A stretch of DNA of 35,845 nt, from positions 1 through 35,845 of the forward strand of contig JACCQN010000034.1 in the NCBI GenBank assembly GCA_015709215.1, written 5' to 3'. Below the pieces are notes generated by a model. The model worked only from the letters and a program-made list of their open reading frames with translations, was not told the DNA's origin and made no database searches. Below are positions 26,215-33,446 of this stretch, one piece after another; within the stretch, counting starts at the first letter, position 1, and each line of letters starts with the position of its first letter. A program made the translations under genes and the position numbers. The DNA is from Bacteroidales bacterium. GTDB taxonomy: Bacteria; Bacteroidota; Bacteroidia; Bacteroidales; F082.

Positions 26215-26219
26215 AAGTA

Positions 26220-26630
26220 ATGGCAGACGTACACGAATCGGAAGTTAGAAGCTACAACATGAGCCAGATAAAAAGTAAGGATACCAAACCTGAAATACTG
26301 GTACGGAAATTTCTTCATGCACATGGCTACCGGTATCGCTTGCATGATAAGAAGCTTCCCGGCAAACCCGACATAGTACTGCCAAAATATAAAACTGTGA
26401 TTTTTGTCAATGGATGCTTCTGGCATGGGCATGAAAACTGTAATGATTTTGTAATACCAAAAACACGAACTGGTTGGTGGCTTGAAAAGATTAATGGAAC
26501 AAAACAGCGTGACCTTTTGAAAAAAGAGCAGCTGGAAACACTTGATTGGCAGGTTAAAGTAATTTGGGAATGTGAGTTAAAGCCACAAAGTATTCATGAA
26601 ACGCTTTCCGAACTCTTAAAAGCATTATAA
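26220..26630 (+). CDS. vsr: Very short patch repair endonuclease (Vsr)
   Basis: 136 residues, with the Vsr signature throughout. Starting at ATG 26220 it runs NMSQIKSKDTKPEILVRKFLHAHGYRYRL, then GKPDIVLP with the catalytic Asp at 51, FVNGCFWHGHENC (62-74) and VIWECEL near the end. Vsr nicks 5' to the T of T:G mismatches that arise when 5-methylcytosine deaminates, and so usually accompanies C5 methyltransferases; one is encoded 316 nt downstream. By alignment to my recollection of E. coli Vsr, His69 and the zinc ligands are kept, but the residue equivalent to His64 is Asn. It appears to be a separate transcription unit from the C operon, with a terminator-like stem at its 3' end. Confidence 0.93.
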   Translation: MADVHESEVRSYNMSQIKSKDTKPEILVRKFLHAHGYRYRLHDKKLPGKPDIVLPKYKTVIFVNGCFWHGHENCNDFVIPKTRTGWWLEKINGTKQRDLLKKEQLETLDWQVKVIWECELKPQSIHETLSELLKAL

Positions 26631-26640
26631 TATGCCTTTT
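26618..26640 (+). terminator. Terminator-like hairpin at the vsr stop
   Basis: AAAAGCAT (26618-26625) pairs with ATGC-C-TTTT (26632-26640) with one bulged C, followed by an AT-rich run. The vsr stop codon sits in the loop. It is weak but placed correctly to separate vsr from the C-controlled operon. Confidence 0.4.
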
Positions 26641-26647
26641 ATAAATG

Positions 26648-26680
26648 TGTGACATATAGTCCGTTGACTAATAAGTCACA
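26648..26680 (+). promoter_or_regulatory. C-box operator pair for the controller protein
   Basis: Two sites lie head to tail. The left site, GACATATAGTC (26651-26661), differs by one base from the GACTNNNAGTC half-palindrome. The right site, GACTAATAAGTC (26666-26677), has perfect GACT/AGTC arms with a 4-bp centre. The whole is flanked by TGTGAC at the left edge and GTCACA at the right edge. This TGTGAC..TATAGTCCGT layout closely matches my memory of the C.Esp1396I/C.AhdI operator. The right site overlaps the TTG of the promoter, as expected where high C levels repress, while the left site would activate. Confidence 0.85.
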
Positions 26681-26694
26681 CCCTCCTACTTTTG
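26664..26694 (+). promoter_or_regulatory. Promoter of the C-protein operon
   Basis: TTG (26664-26666), a 20-bp spacer and TACTTTTG (26687-26694) match the Bacteroidetes -33/-7 pattern. Initiation would be near 26701, only about 17 nt from the C-gene ATG. The -33 element lies inside the right C-box site. Confidence 0.7.
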
Positions 26695-26717
26695 TCCAGA
26701 ATGATACAACCGATCTC

Positions 26718-26939
26718 ATGGACATAAGAATCACAATTGGTCAAAGAATAAAGGTGCTTAGAAAAGCAAAGGGCATCTCACAGGAAGCACTGGCAAATAT
26801 TGCCGAGATCGACAGAACCTATATGACCAGCGTCGAAAATGGCAAAAGGAATATTTCCATAATAAATCTTGAAAAGATCATTAATGCTCTGCAATTAAGC
26901 ATAGCTGAATTTTTCAATGACGAAAAGTTTGGAGGGTAG
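26718..26939 (+). CDS. Controller (C) protein of restriction-modification type, HTH_XRE
   Basis: 73 residues, the usual C-protein size. From ATG 26718 it reads IGQRIKVLRKAKGISQEALANIAEIDRTYMTSVENGKRNISIINLEKIINAL. This is a single helix-turn-helix of the Cro/XRE fold with the RTY-x-x-x-x-E-x-GKRN pattern that controllers use to bind GACT half-sites. The in-frame GTG at 26649 would place translation across the operator and is rejected. C proteins act as dimers that first activate and then repress their own promoter, delaying nuclease production until the host is methylated. Here the paired operator is directly upstream and the methyltransferase follows after 6 nt, so the C gene heads the whole defence operon. 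The controller call depends on operator plus size; a simple repressor would look similar. Confidence 0.86.
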   Translation: MDIRITIGQRIKVLRKAKGISQEALANIAEIDRTYMTSVENGKRNISIINLEKIINALQLSIAEFFNDEKFGG

Positions 26940-26945
26940 GACGCA

Positions 26946-28229
26946 ATGAATTTCATTGATTTGTTTTCTGGAGCCGGTGGACTGTCAGAAGGCTTTATCC
27001 GGGCGGGTTTTACACCTGTTGCTCATGTAGAAATGGATAAGGCTGCTTGTAATACCATGACTACAAGAGCTGCTTATTACCATCTAAAAAGAACCAATAA
27101 TATCCAGCCTTATCTTGATTATTTACAAAATAAAATTACCAGAACGGATCTGTACAACACAATTCCACAGGAAGAAAAAGATTACGTTATTAATATGGCC
27201 ATTGGTGGTGACAACAATCAGGTAATCTTCAAAAAAATTGATGAGTTAAAAGGCGTTGAGTCGATTGATGTTATTATAGGCGGACCGCCTTGCCAGGCAT
27301 ATTCTGTTGTTGGTCGAAGCCGGGATGCCAATAGAATGAAAGATGATGCCAGAAATTATCTTTTCAGAGAATACGCAAAATTTTTGGAGTATTACCACCC
27401 TAAATACTTTGTTTTTGAAAATGTTATTGGTTTAAGGTCAGCCAAAGCCAAAAATGGTGAATCCTATCTTGAAATGATGCTAAAACTATTTAAAGAGAAA
27501 GGTTACCATACAGAATACAAAGTGCTTGAGGCTAAAAATTTTGGCGTTTTACAAAACAGAAAACGAATTATTTTAATTGGAAAACTTAACGGAGAACCTG
27601 GATTTTATCCTGAATTTAAAAATGTTGGGATAAATGTTACTGTTTCTGAAATATTTAAGGACTTACCCGAAATCTCAGCTGGTTCAGGAGATTTTTATAA
27701 AACCAGTTACAAGCCTTATAACGGTAGTTATCTCTTTGAAAGTAAAATTCGTAATGGATTAGATTTTACAACCCAGCATATTGCAAGACCACATACTGAA
27801 CAGGATAAAAATATTTATAAACTAGCTGTAAAAAAATGGAAAAATGGACACCAACGACTAAATTACAATGATATTCCAGGTGAATGGCAAACACATAAAA
27901 ATAAAAAGTCTTTTGTTGACCGCTTTAAGGTAGTAGCAGATGATTTACCTCATTCCCAAACCATTGTCGCACATATTTGTAAAGATGGACACTATTATAT
28001 ACATCCTGATATCAACCAAAACCGATCAATAACTCCCAGGGAAGCAGCCAGATTACAGACATTTCCTGATGACTTTTATTTTGAAGGAGTAACAGAAAAG
28101 CCAGGCAGAACAGCAGCATTCAAGCAAATTGGCAATGCTGTGCCTCCGTTAATGGCCGAAAAAATTGCATTAAAGCTTAGAGAAATTATCACAAATGACC
28201 AATTTAAATATTCAAACAACCAAAGCTGA
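26946..28229 (+). CDS. DNA (cytosine-5) methyltransferase
   Basis: 427 residues with all main C5-methyltransferase motifs in order: motif I DLFSGAGGLSEGF (5-17), motif IV GGPPCQAYS (112-120, catalytic C116), motif VI FENV near 157, motif VIII QNRKRIILIG near 207, motif IX TPREAARLQTFPDDF near 362 and motif X QIGNAVPP near 397. The region between VIII and IX, about 130 residues, would carry target recognition; its target is unknown. A long segment after motif II (about 40-105) is larger than in minimal enzymes. It is 6 nt after the C gene, and its 3' end overlaps the next gene by 35 nt. Protection of the host from the effector genes downstream is its likely role, and Vsr upstream fits with 5-methylcytosine repair. 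Confidence 0.94.
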   Translation: MNFIDLFSGAGGLSEGFIRAGFTPVAHVEMDKAACNTMTTRAAYYHLKRTNNIQPYLDYLQNKITRTDLYNTIPQEEKDYVINMAIGGDNNQVIFKKIDELKGVESIDVIIGGPPCQAYSVVGRSRDANRMKDDARNYLFREYAKFLEYYHPKYFVFENVIGLRSAKAKNGESYLEMMLKLFKEKGYHTEYKVLEAKNFGVLQNRKRIILIGKLNGEPGFYPEFKNVGINVTVSEIFKDLPEISAGSGDFYKTSYKPYNGSYLFESKIRNGLDFTTQHIARPHTEQDKNIYKLAVKKWKNGHQRLNYNDIPGEWQTHKNKKSFVDRFKVVADDLPHSQTIVAHICKDGHYYIHPDINQNRSITPREAARLQTFPDDFYFEGVTEKPGRTAAFKQIGNAVPPLMAEKIALKLREIITNDQFKYSNNQS

Positions 28230-29670
28230 ACCAGATGCCAGTTCAATGATTGAAACTTTTCGTGCAATTGGTTATTCAATTGAAACTGCAATTGCGGATA
28301 TTGTTGATAATTCAATTTCTGCAGACTCTAAAAATATATGGATTAACTACGATTGGAAAGGAGAAAACACCATTATCATAATTAAGGATGATGGTAACGG
28401 AATGAATCATGATGAATTGGTTCAGGCAATGCGCCCCGGAAGTAAACATCCTGCTGATGAACGTTCAACAAAAGATTTAGGTCGTTTCGGACTTGGATTA
28501 AAAACAGCATCCTTTTCACAAACAAGAAAGTTCTCTGTTATTTCAAAGAAAAAAGATGATAGCCCAGTTTTTTGGGCTTGGGATTTAGACCATGTGCAAA
28601 AAGTACAATCCTGGGAACTAATACAATACACTCCACTGGAATCTGAATTGGAAAAAATAGATAATCAGGAATCAGGTACAAGTGTAATTTGGTATTGTCT
28701 GGATAGAACTCTGAAAAATACAAAAGAAGAAGATACTGAAGCTCTTGGGAAATTTATGGAATTAATGGAAGGTGTAAAAAATCATCTTGAAATGGTATTC
28801 CACAGATTTCTTGAACAAGGGAAAATAAAAATATGGTTTCAGGAAAGAAAAATTGAAGCATGGGACCCGTTCCTAAGAGGTGAAAATGGTATTCAGTCGA
28901 ATGCTGAAGAATTTTATGGAAATGGCGAAATTGTTGTAAAAGGCTATGTTTTACCCCATAAATCAAAAATTTCAGAAAATACATTTAAAAAGGCTGCAGG
29001 TCCAAAAGGCTGGAATGAACAACAAGGTTTTTACATATACAGAAATGAACGTTTGCTGGTAGCTGGCAATTGGCTTGGAATGTTTCGAAAAGAGGAACAT
29101 TATAAACTTTGCAGGATAATGATAGATTTGCCTAATACAGTGGATGACAAATGGCAGATTGATATTAAAAAATCAGTTGCCAGACCTCCTTTAAAAATTC
29201 AGTCTCAGTTAAAATCCTATGCAAAAAATATCCGAAACCAGGCGGTAAATGTCTATCGACATAAAGGAAAAGTATTACAAAGGAAATATCCTTCTTTTAA
29301 ATTTACTCCTGTATGGCTTGAGAAACAAAGACATGGCAAACGGTTTTATTCAATTAACAGAAACCATCCGGTTATTAGTGAATTGTTGGAAGAACCGACA
29401 AAACATAACCTTAACGAACTAATCGGATTCATTGAAGAAACCGTTCCAGTTCCTTTGATTACGATAACAGAAAGTGAAGAACCCGAATCTCATGGTATTC
29501 CATTCGAAAATCTTGAACATGAGATGCTTGTCGAAAGAATGAAGAATATTTTCAAATCTCTGTTAAACAATGGAAAAACCCAGGATGAAGCGGTTGCTAC
29601 CTTGTTATCAATCGAGCCATTCGATAAATATCCTGAATACGTTGAAAATTTAATTGAAAACGATGAATAA
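28195..29670 (+). CDS. GHKL ATPase of the MORC-like (paraMORC) family
   Basis: 491 residues. The N-terminal 150 contain the GHKL nucleotide site: an SIETAIADIVDNSISA helix with D38-N39 (N-box), KDDGNGM (64-70, G1) and GRFGLGLKTAS (96-106, G2). A long middle domain of S5-like and other folds follows, then a helical C-terminal part with Glu-rich stretches (ITESEEPESH). The ATG at 28195 fits the conserved extended N-terminus before the motif and overlaps the methyltransferase by 35 nt, so translation is coupled. Iyer, Abhiman and Aravind (2008) described such paraMORC ATPases in restriction-related neighbourhoods with superfamily II helicases and nucleases. A role as an ATP-driven clamp or DNA remodeller for the nuclease is inferred. 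Confidence 0.86.
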   Translation: MTNLNIQTTKAEPDASSMIETFRAIGYSIETAIADIVDNSISADSKNIWINYDWKGENTIIIIKDDGNGMNHDELVQAMRPGSKHPADERSTKDLGRFGLGLKTASFSQTRKFSVISKKKDDSPVFWAWDLDHVQKVQSWELIQYTPLESELEKIDNQESGTSVIWYCLDRTLKNTKEEDTEALGKFMELMEGVKNHLEMVFHRFLEQGKIKIWFQERKIEAWDPFLRGENGIQSNAEEFYGNGEIVVKGYVLPHKSKISENTFKKAAGPKGWNEQQGFYIYRNERLLVAGNWLGMFRKEEHYKLCRIMIDLPNTVDDKWQIDIKKSVARPPLKIQSQLKSYAKNIRNQAVNVYRHKGKVLQRKYPSFKFTPVWLEKQRHGKRFYSINRNHPVISELLEEPTKHNLNELIGFIEETVPVPLITITESEEPESHGIPFENLEHEMLVERMKNIFKSLLNNGKTQDEAVATLLSIEPFDKYPEYVENLIENDE

Positions 29671-32461
29671 CGAAGCCAAAGAACTTGCTTTATTTTTTCT
29701 AAGAAAGGCAGGTTGTAGTGATACTGCCACGGAAAAACAAATAGCTGATGCAATTGATAAAACTATTTTAATTCATCCCGATACTGACAATGAAGAATTA
29801 AAAAGGCACCTGGAATCTGAATACAAAATTTGGGTTGATGATTTCAGGATTATTGAAAAAGAAGAAGCAAGAAGACCTTGGCTTGCTGGAAATAAATCAA
29901 AAATTGAATGGGGATTCTGGAACAGGTATAAATGGTATCTGGAAGAAAAGAAAAAGTTCCCACCAAAAACTGTTCAATCCATTGAAAAACTTACAGACCG
30001 GACACTTGACGCACTTTTTGAACCAACACAAAAAGCACAAATTGATAAAAGAGGTATGGTCGTTGGACAAGTTCAGTCAGGAAAAACCGCAAATTATACA
30101 GGTTTAATTTGCAAAGCTGCCGATGCAGGATTTAAAATGGTAATCGTCCTTGCCGGTATTCATAAAAACCTGAGAAGCCAGACTCAGTTAAGACTTGATG
30201 AAGGTTTTCTGGGATTTGACACACAACAGGAAAGAGTTAACAGAAACAATAATCTTTGGATTGGTGTTGGTGAACCAAGAAGCAACAGGCATTTAATTGC
30301 ACATTCGCTGACATCAAGTCTTGACAATGGAGATTTTAATGCAGGTGCTGCAAACGCCCTTGCATTGAATTTTTATACCAATGACCCGATTATTGCCGTG
30401 GTTAAAAAGAATGCTTATGTTTTAAACAGGCTGGAACAATGGCTTTCTGCTCAGTCCTCAGAAACCAGCAATGGTAACAAAATTATCAGAAATAAGCCAT
30501 TACTGATAATTGATGATGAAGCTGATAATGCATCAATTAACACAACAAGAGACGACCTGAATCCGACAAAAATAAACGGACAGATAAGAAATCTGTTAAG
30601 ATTATTTCAGAAAAGTGCTTATGTGGGTTACACTGCCACTCCGTTTGCAAATATTTTCATTCCACTTAATGACGACAACCTTTTTCCAAGAGATTTTATT
30701 ACCAATATTCCTGCCCCATCGAATTACATTGGTCCCGATAAAATATTTGGTTTTGAACCTTTAGAAGATGGCGAAGAACCAACCGATACGTTACCTGTTG
30801 TTCACAGAATAGACGATTATCAAACCTTTGTGCCTGATAGACACAAACGTGATGACCAACTGCCTGTTATTGTTCCTGAATCACTGAAAACAGCTATAAA
30901 ATGTTTTATTCTGACATGTGCAATCAGGCGTTTGCGCGGGCAAGGTGATGAGCATAATTCAATGCTGATACACATTTCAAGGTTTCAGGTGTGGCAAAGC
31001 AGAATTAAAGAACTTGTTGAAAATGTTTTTAATTTCTACAGGATGGGAATTGAACAAAACAATGCAGGTATTATTAGTGAATTGCGACATACATTTGAAA
31101 CTGATGTTGATGGCTATTTTTCATATACAACAACTTCAGCGCAGATTCTTGATTCTCAACTATCAGAACTTGACCCTGCAGTAAAAGTTCATATGTGGAA
31201 AGAAGTTCTTCCTTGTCTTCACCCTGCTGCTACAAAAATCCAGGTTAAGGAAATCCATGGAGGCGCAAAGGATGTACTTGATTACCAAGCTTACGATAAA
31301 AAATACATCAGAGAAGGTGAAGAAGCTGGCTTATCAGTAATTGCGATTGGTGGTAATAAATTATCACGAGGTTTGACCCTCGAAGGATTATCAGTAAGTT
31401 ATTACCTGCGTGCTTCACGAATGTATGATACGCTTATGCAAATGGGACGTTGGTTTGGATATCGTCCCGGATACGTTGATTTATGTCGCCTGTTTACTTC
31501 AGGAGAACTTAACGAATGGTTCTGTCATATTACCCTTGCATCTGAAGAATTGCGTAAGGAATTCAATTACATGTCAGATATTGCCGGAAGTACACCTGAA
31601 CAATACGCACTGAAGGTCAGGACGCATCCGGGGGTATTACAAATTTCTGCCACCAACAAAATCAGAACAGCAGTTAATATAAATATTTCATGGTCGGGCG
31701 TTTTGATTGAATCTTACAAGTTGAGTAAAAGAAGCCAGGACATTAATGCCAACCTTGATAATCTAAATAAATTAATATCTTCTTTCAGTTGTGAATCCAT
31801 TGATAAAAAAGGAAACTTTTTGTGGAATAATATTCCTGCATCAAACATCATCTCTTTTATTGGAAGTTTTATCGCACCAGAAAATCCAATAGCTTCCCCC
31901 GATAGACTGGCTGAGTTTATTTTGGAAAAACAAAAAGATGATGAACTTGATGTTTGGCATGTTGCTTTGATGAGCAGTAGTTCAAAAACCAAAGATTATG
32001 TTCTGGAGGATTCAACAAGGATATGGCTGTTTGACAGGACAGATGACGATAAAAATAATAGTGATGAAGTTTATTATATCCGTAAGTCACACATTATCAG
32101 TCCTAATCATGAGTTTGTTGATTTGACAGAAGATGAATATGAACTGGCAAAAAGAAAAACATTTGAACAAAAGAAAGCGCATGAAGAATATCCGGGAGCA
32201 GCACAAATGCCAAATTACCCCAATGGAAACCTGGTAAGAAACGATTCTGAAATAAAAAGTGCAAGATTTCCCCTGTTACTCTTATATCTGTTGAATCCCG
32301 TAAAAGCAGGACTGCCTGAATCTGAAAAACCTATTGTTGGTTTTGCAATAAGATTTCCTGGAAGCAGCAAAAACAGAACAATCACTTATGCCGTACATCA
32401 GCAGCTTTTAGACAAATTTGAAATAAACGAAGACCCTGAAGATTATGACTACGAAGATTGA
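29663..32461 (+). CDS. Z1-domain superfamily II ATPase (defence-associated)
   Basis: 932 residues from ATG 29663, which overlaps the previous stop by 8 nt; the in-frame TTG at 29654 is less likely. Motif I is VVGQVQSGKTANYTG (about 132-146), motif II LLIIDDEADNAS (about 279-290), motif III VGYTATPFANIF (about 320-331), motifs V-VI GGNKLSRGLTLEG (about 562-574) and MQMGRWFGYRPGYVDLC (about 591-607). These define the Z1 domain, a helicase-like P-loop family found in restriction neighbourhoods with AIPR and MORC-like partners. The N-terminal 120 and C-terminal 250 residues lack a recognised fold. It probably uses ATP to translocate or unwind DNA and to engage the nuclease encoded next, which overlaps by 17 nt. 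Confidence 0.9.
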   Translation: MNNEAKELALFFLRKAGCSDTATEKQIADAIDKTILIHPDTDNEELKRHLESEYKIWVDDFRIIEKEEARRPWLAGNKSKIEWGFWNRYKWYLEEKKKFPPKTVQSIEKLTDRTLDALFEPTQKAQIDKRGMVVGQVQSGKTANYTGLICKAADAGFKMVIVLAGIHKNLRSQTQLRLDEGFLGFDTQQERVNRNNNLWIGVGEPRSNRHLIAHSLTSSLDNGDFNAGAANALALNFYTNDPIIAVVKKNAYVLNRLEQWLSAQSSETSNGNKIIRNKPLLIIDDEADNASINTTRDDLNPTKINGQIRNLLRLFQKSAYVGYTATPFANIFIPLNDDNLFPRDFITNIPAPSNYIGPDKIFGFEPLEDGEEPTDTLPVVHRIDDYQTFVPDRHKRDDQLPVIVPESLKTAIKCFILTCAIRRLRGQGDEHNSMLIHISRFQVWQSRIKELVENVFNFYRMGIEQNNAGIISELRHTFETDVDGYFSYTTTSAQILDSQLSELDPAVKVHMWKEVLPCLHPAATKIQVKEIHGGAKDVLDYQAYDKKYIREGEEAGLSVIAIGGNKLSRGLTLEGLSVSYYLRASRMYDTLMQMGRWFGYRPGYVDLCRLFTSGELNEWFCHITLASEELRKEFNYMSDIAGSTPEQYALKVRTHPGVLQISATNKIRTAVNINISWSGVLIESYKLSKRSQDINANLDNLNKLISSFSCESIDKKGNFLWNNIPASNIISFIGSFIAPENPIASPDRLAEFILEKQKDDELDVWHVALMSSSSKTKDYVLEDSTRIWLFDRTDDDKNNSDEVYYIRKSHIISPNHEFVDLTEDEYELAKRKTFEQKKAHEEYPGAAQMPNYPNGNLVRNDSEIKSARFPLLLLYLLNPVKAGLPESEKPIVGFAIRFPGSSKNRTITYAVHQQLLDKFEINEDPEDYDYED

Positions 32462-33446
32462 AGATTTTTGGAAAGATTTTGAAATTAACGATGCTTTAAA
32501 AACAGGCGTTGTTTTAAAAAGGTTTTCGCCTGACATTATGCCGGATTGTTTTATTGCAATGAGAATGCCGGAGAAAGTAAAAAGTATTGCATTCCGTCTA
32601 TCAAAAACAAATATTGATGTTTCGGCATTAAATGACCTAATGGATATAATAACAGAGATTTTACCGGATGAAACCCAGCCTGATAAAATGCTTTTGTTAA
32701 TAAGTCTTGCTGATAATTCGCTTTCTTCAATTTTTGCGGTTTTGTGTGAAGATTTATTTAATTCCATTTCAGAAGTAAGGGAAGAAAAAGAACTTGTTAA
32801 ATCATTGCAAAACCGTTTCCTTAAATGGAAGGAGTTATTTGAACTGGCTAAAAGTCCCGGGTTGTCGCCTGAAAAACAGATTGGTTTATTTGGTGAGTTG
32901 TTTTTGTTAAAAAAACTTTTAGAGGAAACAGGAAATTTAACAGAATGCCTGAATATCTGGGTTGGTCCCGACACTGGAATCCGGGATTTTGAAAAGAACA
33001 ATAATGCAATTGAAGTTAAAACAACTCAAACCCATAACCACCAAAAAATTAGGATTAGTAGTGAAAGGCAGTTAGATACAACTTTGCTGGAGAATTTGTT
33101 TCTTTTCCATCTTTCACTGGAAAAGCGAAATGGCATTGAAAATTCATTAAATAAAATAGTTTCTGAATTGTTTTCAATCATTGGTGACAATAAACTATTG
33201 AACAATGTTTTAAATCGAAAGTTAATCAGTGTTGGGTATTTTAAACATCATGCATACTGCTACGAAAATATATCTTATTTGATAAGAGGTGAAGATTTTT
33301 ATAAAGTGACAGAACATTTTCCAAGAATTGAGGAAAAAGACTTAATGAAAGGAGTTGGTGATGTGAAATACTCAATTGTTTTAACTGCTGAAACAGAAAA
33401 ATACAAAACCAGTTTGCCAAATGTTATTGAAAAATTCAATCTATAA
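32445..33446 (+). CDS. PD-(D/E)XK motif protein (DUF4420-like), probable nuclease subunit
   Basis: 333 residues. The candidate active site is D181 in TGIRDFE followed by E190 and K192 in AIEVKTT, giving the D...EXK pattern of restriction-type nucleases, with a conserved Q-rich HNHQKIRISSERQLD strand-helix after it. The N-terminal half is helical and lacks a recognised domain. The family (DUF4420) occurs in restriction neighbourhoods with Z1 and MORC-like proteins. Overlap of 17 nt upstream and 1 nt downstream makes it part of a coupled string. It is the best candidate for DNA cleavage in the system; whether it is catalytic or only structural cannot be read from sequence. Confidence 0.84.
   Translation: MTTKIEDFWKDFEINDALKTGVVLKRFSPDIMPDCFIAMRMPEKVKSIAFRLSKTNIDVSALNDLMDIITEILPDETQPDKMLLLISLADNSLSSIFAVLCEDLFNSISEVREEKELVKSLQNRFLKWKELFELAKSPGLSPEKQIGLFGELFLLKKLLEETGNLTECLNIWVGPDTGIRDFEKNNNAIEVKTTQTHNHQKIRISSERQLDTTLLENLFLFHLSLEKRNGIENSLNKIVSELFSIIGDNKLLNNVLNRKLISVGYFKHHAYCYENISYLIRGEDFYKVTEHFPRIEEKDLMKGVGDVKYSIVLTAETEKYKTSLPNVIEKFNL

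Noticed and set aside
26019-26432. Minus-strand gene of 137 codons over the vsr start
   Set aside because: It overlaps vsr, whose motifs are complete; the composition (Phe/Tyr/Lys-rich) is that of an antisense shadow.
26649-26717. Longer start (GTG 26649) for the C protein
   Set aside because: It would lie across the operator and upstream of the -7 element, and the added 23 residues do not resemble any controller.
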